From NCBI GenBank assembly GCA_045643185.1, contig JAZUKH010000076.1, forward strand, positions 1-10,399: a stretch of DNA of 10,399 nucleotides, written 5' to 3'. This DNA is from RGIG464 sp045643185 (GTDB taxonomy: Bacteria; Myxococcota_A; Bradymonadia; UBA4248). The notes under the pieces are model-generated. The model was not told where the DNA came from and did not search any database. It saw nothing but the letters and a program-made list of their open reading frames with translations. Shown here piece after piece: positions 6,983 through 10,399 of this stretch. Positions within the stretch are counted from its first letter, which is position 1. Each line of letters opens with the position of its first letter. A program made the position numbers and the translations under genes.

Positions 6983-7024
6983 AATCTCAGCCGTAGCGAA
7001 GCCGAAGGCAAGCAGGCTGAGATT
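6983..7024. repeat. Inverted repeat with GCGAAGC and GCCGAAGGC in the loop
   Basis: AATCTCAGCC (6983-6992) is the exact reverse complement of GGCTGAGATT (7015-7024), with a 22-nt loop. The loop contains GCGAAGC (6996-7002) and GCCGAAGGC (7001-7009), each able to form a tiny GAA-loop hairpin. The 16 bases CGAAGCCGAAGGCAAG (6997-7012) occur again at 9-24, and the GCGAAGC core recurs in the loop of the element at 90-132. It could terminate the S26-like gene, 71 bases upstream, but there is no T tract. Confidence 0.6.
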
Positions 7025-7067
7025 GGGCGAGCTGTAACCTTTATACCTACAATAGATACATAAATCG

Positions 7068-7096
7068 TTGAGAATTCATGTATCAAGTTTTATATT
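7068..7096 (+). promoter_or_regulatory. Sigma70-type promoter for the M3 peptidase gene
   Basis: TTGAGA (7068-7073) and TATATT (7091-7096) are separated by exactly 17 bases, each matching the consensus at five of six positions. A start near 7103 would give a leader of about 60 bases. In that leader TAAAATT (7096-7102) can pair with AATTTTA (7136-7142), and GTTC (7118-7121) with GAAC (7128-7131), a modest A/T-rich fold just before the ribosome binding site. Confidence 0.6.
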
Positions 7097-7164
7097 AAAA
7101 TTTCTGTTTTAACCGATGTTCTAGTTGGAACACGGAATTTTATTTTGAAATGGAGGATTTTCCA

Positions 7165-9216
7165 ATGAATTTGAAGAACAAATGGCCGCTTCTGGTCATT
7201 CTTGCCCTTGCCGTAATAACAGCTGTGGCGTGCGCCGCAAAACAGCCTGTCGAAACGCCGAAACCCGTCGCGCACGTGTTCAGCCTCGAAAAACTCGACA
7301 ACCCCGTGATTTTCAAGACTGCCGATGATGCCAAAGCTCTTTGCGATGTCAACCTCAACCATGTCGATCGTCTCAAAGCCGAGATTCTGGCCGTTAAAGG
7401 TGAACGCACCCAGGAAAACACGCTTGAACGCTATAATGAGATCGAGATCGCGCTCGATCGTATTTTTGGTACCGCCGAATTGATGGCCAATACGCACCCC
7501 GACGAAGCCGTCCGTACGGCCTCCGAAGACTGCACCACGCGCGCTGAAGCCGTCTCCACCGAACTTAGCATGGATCCGGATCTCTATGCCGCCATCAAAG
7601 CCGTCGATCTCAGCAACGCCGATGACTCCACGAAATACTTTGTCAAACGCGTGCTCCTTTCTTACGAACTCAGCGGCGTCAACAAAGACCAGGAAACACG
7701 CGACAAACTTAAAGCCCTCTCTGACGAAATGATCAAAACCGCCATGGAGTTTGATCGTAACATCCGCGACCAGAAAGGCAGCATCAAATTCAAAGTCGAA
7801 GACCTCGAAGGTCTTCCCGTTGACTTCATGGCGGAACACCAGCCCGACGAAAATGGCGACATCACCATTTCGACCGACTACACAGACTACTTCCCCATCA
7901 TGAACTACGCGAAAAAAGAGGCCACGCGCGCCGCGCTCACAAAGGTCTTCAATGGCCGCGCCTATCCTGACAACGAAGCCGTCTTCAAAAAATTGCTTCA
8001 ACAGCGCTATGAATTCGCAAAACTCGTCGGTTACGACAGCTGGGCCGAATACAATGCCGCCGACAAAATGGCCAAAAACGCCGCAACGATCAGCAACTTC
8101 CTCGAAGACATCGCCGCCGTGACGCGTCCTCGCTCCGATGCCGAAGTCGCCGAACTCCTCGAACTCAAAAAAGCCGACGTCCCCGACGCAACTGGCTTCT
8201 ATGCGTGGGACCGCTTCTATTACATTGAAGCTCTCAAAAAACAGAAACACAATTTCGATTCTCAGGAAGTCCGTCAGTATTTCCCCTACGAAAAAGTCAA
8301 ACGCGGCATTTTAAGCGTTGCAAGCACCATCTATGGCCTCTCGTTCCAGGTCTCAGACCGCGATGTCTGGGATGACTCCGTTGAAGCCTACGATGTCTAC
8401 GATGGCGACGAACTCATCGCGCATTTCTTCCTCGATATGCACCCGCGTGAAGGCAAATACGGTCACGCGGCCAGCTTCGGCATGCTCAACGGCATCGAAG
8501 GCCTCCAGCTCCCCGCCGCCACGCTCGTCTGCAACTTCCCAGAGCCCACGCCGACCAACCCGGGTCTCATGGAACACAGCGACGTCGAAACCTTCTTCCA
8601 TGAATTCGGCCACCTCCTTCACCAGCTCGTCAGCGGACGTCATCACTACAATCACCTCTCCGGACTCAACTGTGAATGGGATTTCGTCGAAGCCCCCTCG
8701 CAGCTCTTCGAAGACTGGGCATGGGATTACGATGTCCTCAAACGCTTCGCCGTCAATGCTGAAGGCAATGTCATTCCCGAAGATCTCGTCAAACGCATGA
8801 AAGCCTCCGAAAACGTCGGAAAAGGCATGCTCAATATGCGTCAGATCTCCTACGCGACACTCTCCTACAACTATCACGCCAGCGATCCCGCCAACATCGA
8901 TATCGTCAAAATGCAGAACGACACCTTCGACAAATACAGCCCGTTCGTTGCCTACGATAACGATTACACGTTCGCAAGCTTCGGTCACCTCAATGGCTAC
9001 AGCTCGGCCTACTACACCTATATGTGGTCACTCGCCATTGCCAAAGACCTCGCCATTCCTTTCCACGAAAAAGGCTTGATGAACGTCGAAACCGCTCGCA
9101 ACTACCGCGAAAAAGTCCTCGCTCCCGGCGGCTCCCGCGAAGCGGCCCAGTCCGTCCAGGATTTCCTCGGTCGTCCTTACAACCTCGACGCATTCAAAGC
9201 TTGGTTGTCTGAATAA
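7165..9216 (+). CDS. M3-family zinc metallopeptidase, probable lipoprotein
   Basis: A 683-residue oligopeptidase of family M3 (thimet oligopeptidase/Dcp group), which cuts short peptides inside a deep channel. The zinc site is complete: HEFGH (479-483) and Glu509 in WDFVEAPSQLFEDW, with the family's C-terminal substrate-binding stretch HLNGYSSAYYTYMW (608-621). Length matches the family's usual ~680. The N-terminus has KNK, a hydrophobic core and TAVAC, a plausible lipobox with Cys23, so it is probably exported and lipid-anchored; M3 enzymes are more often cytosolic. The start is placed at 7165, not the in-frame ATG at 7150, because GGAGG (7152-7156) lies 8 bases before 7165 and the earlier ATG overlaps this site. 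It has its own promoter and terminators. Role in peptide or signal-peptide turnover is inference. Confidence 0.93.
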   Translation: MNLKNKWPLLVILALAVITAVACAAKQPVETPKPVAHVFSLEKLDNPVIFKTADDAKALCDVNLNHVDRLKAEILAVKGERTQENTLERYNEIEIALDRIFGTAELMANTHPDEAVRTASEDCTTRAEAVSTELSMDPDLYAAIKAVDLSNADDSTKYFVKRVLLSYELSGVNKDQETRDKLKALSDEMIKTAMEFDRNIRDQKGSIKFKVEDLEGLPVDFMAEHQPDENGDITISTDYTDYFPIMNYAKKEATRAALTKVFNGRAYPDNEAVFKKLLQQRYEFAKLVGYDSWAEYNAADKMAKNAATISNFLEDIAAVTRPRSDAEVAELLELKKADVPDATGFYAWDRFYYIEALKKQKHNFDSQEVRQYFPYEKVKRGILSVASTIYGLSFQVSDRDVWDDSVEAYDVYDGDELIAHFFLDMHPREGKYGHAASFGMLNGIEGLQLPAATLVCNFPEPTPTNPGLMEHSDVETFFHEFGHLLHQLVSGRHHYNHLSGLNCEWDFVEAPSQLFEDWAWDYDVLKRFAVNAEGNVIPEDLVKRMKASENVGKGMLNMRQISYATLSYNYHASDPANIDIVKMQNDTFDKYSPFVAYDNDYTFASFGHLNGYSSAYYTYMWSLAIAKDLAIPFHEKGLMNVETARNYREKVLAPGGSREAAQSVQDFLGRPYNLDAFKAWLSE

Positions 9217-9228
9217 TCCATAGGCGCG

Positions 9229-9257
9229 CGGGCTATCGGCATTCGCCGATACGCCCG
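9229..9257. repeat. Hairpin just before the M3 gene terminator
   Basis: CGGGC-TATCGGC (9229-9240) pairs with GCCGATA-GCCCG (9245-9251, 9253-9257) around the loop ATTC, with a single bulged C at 9252. It starts 12 bases after the peptidase stop and has the same layout as the terminator hairpin that follows. It lacks its own T tract and may act together with the second hairpin. Confidence 0.55.
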
Positions 9258-9261
9258 ACGC

Positions 9262-9308
9262 AAGCCGCCTATTTGCTGTCGCAAATACGGCGGCTTTTTC
9301 TATTTTTG
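9262..9308 (+). terminator. Intrinsic terminator of the M3 peptidase gene
   Basis: AAGCCGCC-TATTTGC (9262-9276) pairs with GCAAATA (9281-9287) and GGCGGCTT (9289-9296) around the loop TGTC, with one bulged C at 9288. The strong stem runs straight into TTTTTCTATTTTT on the plus strand. This is a classic rho-independent terminator. Confidence 0.88.
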
Positions 9309-9420
9309 TTCGGCTGTTGCCAATCTGCCATGACAAAGTGACTTCATGGTTCTAAACAATGTTGATTGAACCACTTACTTTCATCGCCTGTTAGCGACAT
9401 AAGTGATGTCCGAGGTCAAA

Positions 9421-10399
9421 ATGCCATCGTCGCATTCCACTGACCATCGCTTTATCATCTCAAAAGTGCCTTTTCTTAATGGAGTGAGTGAGGTCTTGCG
9501 CGCCAAATGCCTGACCATGCTGCCACCTGCCATGGTCATAATCACCGCTTTCGGTATGGTCTTTTTGGCCCAGTGGCTTGGTCATCCCGAAATCATGTTG
9601 CCCACACTCGGGGCCCTTATGACAGGCGCCTGGTTAGTGTCAGACAACCTGTGGCATTGCAGCCGTCGACACCTCGCCCTTTGTCCCCCGCTGGCCGCCA
9701 TCACGGGCACGATTCTGTCCGATCTGGTCAGTGCAACCGACACGGTTTTCATGTACCCCGCGCTCTACGTGGCGTTTCTGCTCACGGCACTTATTCTGAT
9801 CTTCAGCCGAACGCAGATTTACCCATGCTTTGGCGCTGCCACGCTGCCAATCCTCTTTCACACCACGTCCTGGGTCTATCCGCTCTCTGTCACGGTCATG
9901 GTGCTCATCCTGTGTGCCGGCCGCACCTTGCTCGAACACACACACTGCGTGGAACCGCTCAAAGGCTCCGGATTTTCACCGTTGCGCGAAAAACGACGTG
10001 TCCGAATCGCCTACTATCTGCAAACATCACTCGGTCTGCTGCCAGCCCTGATCCTAGTGCCTTGCATTGGCGACCATTATTTGTTGCTGCCGCCAATGTT
10101 TGTCACCTACGCGACTTTTTGCAACCAACACTCGTCCTTCACGCAATGTCAGGTCAAAACCTGGACACAGATCTCACTCGCCATCGTCACCAGCTCCCTG
10201 CTCAGTCTGGTCATGGGCTTTGCCTTTGACACCGAGTTGAACACCACCACCAGTCAAGCACTCTTCGCACTCGGGGCTGGCTTGTCGGTCGCCGTCACTG
10301 CACTGATCGGCAAAAAAGCCTTTCACAAGCTCTTTCCGCCAGCCATGTCGTTCGCCCTCACGCCATTTTTTGTCCACTTCAATCCGTGGTTAATGCTCT
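9421..10399 (+). CDS. Multi-pass membrane protein with HPP-like motifs (partial, runs off right edge)
   Basis: The frame is open from ATG 9421 to the last base with no stop (326 codons seen). GAGG (9412-9415) lies 5 bases before this ATG; an in-frame ATG at 9406 is the alternative, and a TAA at 9400-9402 bounds the frame. The protein has a ~30-residue cytoplasmic-like start, then about eight to ten hydrophobic helices. The two halves look alike: LPPA (34-37), LPTLGA (60-65) and YPCFGAA (134-140) in the first correspond in order and spacing to LLPA (206-209), LPPM (223-226) and FPPAMS (305-310) in the second, with a basic loop between them (REKRRVR, ~190-196). These Pro-Pro and Gly-Ala motifs recall the HPP membrane family, as a tandem duplication. 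Substrate and function are unknown, and the HPP link is tentative. Confidence 0.72.
   Translation, partial: MPSSHSTDHRFIISKVPFLNGVSEVLRAKCLTMLPPAMVIITAFGMVFLAQWLGHPEIMLPTLGALMTGAWLVSDNLWHCSRRHLALCPPLAAITGTILSDLVSATDTVFMYPALYVAFLLTALILIFSRTQIYPCFGAATLPILFHTTSWVYPLSVTVMVLILCAGRTLLEHTHCVEPLKGSGFSPLREKRRVRIAYYLQTSLGLLPALILVPCIGDHYLLLPPMFVTYATFCNQHSSFTQCQVKTWTQISLAIVTSSLLSLVMGFAFDTELNTTTSQALFALGAGLSVAVTALIGKKAFHKLFPPAMSFALTPFFVHFNPWLML

Noticed and set aside
7150..7164. Upstream in-frame ATG as the start of the M3 peptidase
   Set aside because: The ATG overlaps the GGAGG that is well placed for the ATG at 7165, and starting there would put acidic residues before an otherwise normal signal peptide.
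7090..8250. Long minus-strand open frame (386 codons) antisense to the M3 peptidase
   Set aside because: Its translation is Phe/Val/Glu/Gly-heavy with no domain, as expected from the complement of C-ending codons. The plus strand has a clear metallopeptidase with zinc ligands, and part of this frame covers the promoter and leader of that gene.
8353..8988. Minus-strand open frame of 211 codons within the M3 gene
   Set aside because: Antisense shadow with a Val/Glu/Phe-biased composition over the most conserved part of the peptidase, including the HEFGH site.
9130..9150. Another GCGAAGC occurrence (CCGCGAAGCGG) as a repeat element
   Set aside because: It lies inside the M3 coding sequence, encodes a plausible Ser-Arg-Glu-Ala stretch, and lacks the long flanking stem of the intergenic elements.
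9396..9410. Small hairpin GACAT-AAGTG-ATGTC before the last gene
   Set aside because: Only 5 bp, with no T tract and no clear relation to a promoter; likely chance.
9507..10229. Plus-strand open frame of 240 codons near the right end
   Set aside because: It gives a His/Arg/Pro/Ser-rich sequence with no family. The frame starting at 9421 gives a coherent polytopic membrane protein over the same bases and stays open to the edge.
1..10399. CRISPR array, tRNA, rRNA, insertion sequence or phage genes
   Set aside because: No regularly spaced direct repeats, no cloverleaf-like or rRNA sequence, and no transposase or integrase motifs were seen in any frame.

Overview
The window looks like ordinary chromosomal DNA of moderately high GC from a Gram-negative bacterium, with a gene set that suggests a deltaproteobacterial relative (Myxococcota or Bradymonadota type) with at least some anaerobic metabolism. 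This rests on a Hanks-type Ser/Thr kinase, a ferredoxin-dependent 2-oxoacid oxidoreductase subunit, an M3 peptidase with a lipoprotein signal, and a DivIC/FtsB-like protein. The taxonomic placement is inference. I see no rRNA, tRNA, insertion sequence, integrase or CRISPR array.

Left part (1-2713): a non-coding, hairpin-rich stretch (1-361) leads into a 589-residue Ser/Thr kinase with a long disordered N-terminus and a C-terminal membrane anchor. It converges, with a 6-base gap, on a minus-strand DivIC/FtsB-like coiled-coil membrane protein.

Middle (2819-6911): a minus-strand vorB/korA-type alpha subunit of a 2-oxoacid:ferredoxin oxidoreductase carries its own 2x[4Fe-4S] ferredoxin domain fused at the N-terminus, but no beta or gamma subunit lies beside it. 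Divergent from it is a secreted protein with a CBM9-like fold. Next comes a three-helix membrane protein with a signal peptidase I (S26) domain in which the nucleophile and general-base positions are both substituted, so it is probably not a classical signal peptidase.

Right part (6912-10399): an intergenic stretch with an inverted-repeat element and a good sigma70-type promoter precedes an M3-family metallopeptidase with a lipoprotein signal. That gene ends in two tandem hairpins, the second a clear intrinsic terminator. The last gene is a multi-pass membrane protein that runs off the right edge; it is open from 9421 to 10399 and has an internal duplication with HPP-like motifs.

The genes do not form one obvious pathway. 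Most look singly transcribed. Several act at the envelope: the tail-anchored kinase, the divisome-like protein, the secreted protein, the S26-like protein, the lipoprotein peptidase and the polytopic membrane protein. I found no convincing multi-gene novel system. The most notable points are the S26 protein with substituted catalytic residues, the isolated ferredoxin-fused alpha subunit, and hairpins with dissimilar stems whose loops share the GCGAAGC core.
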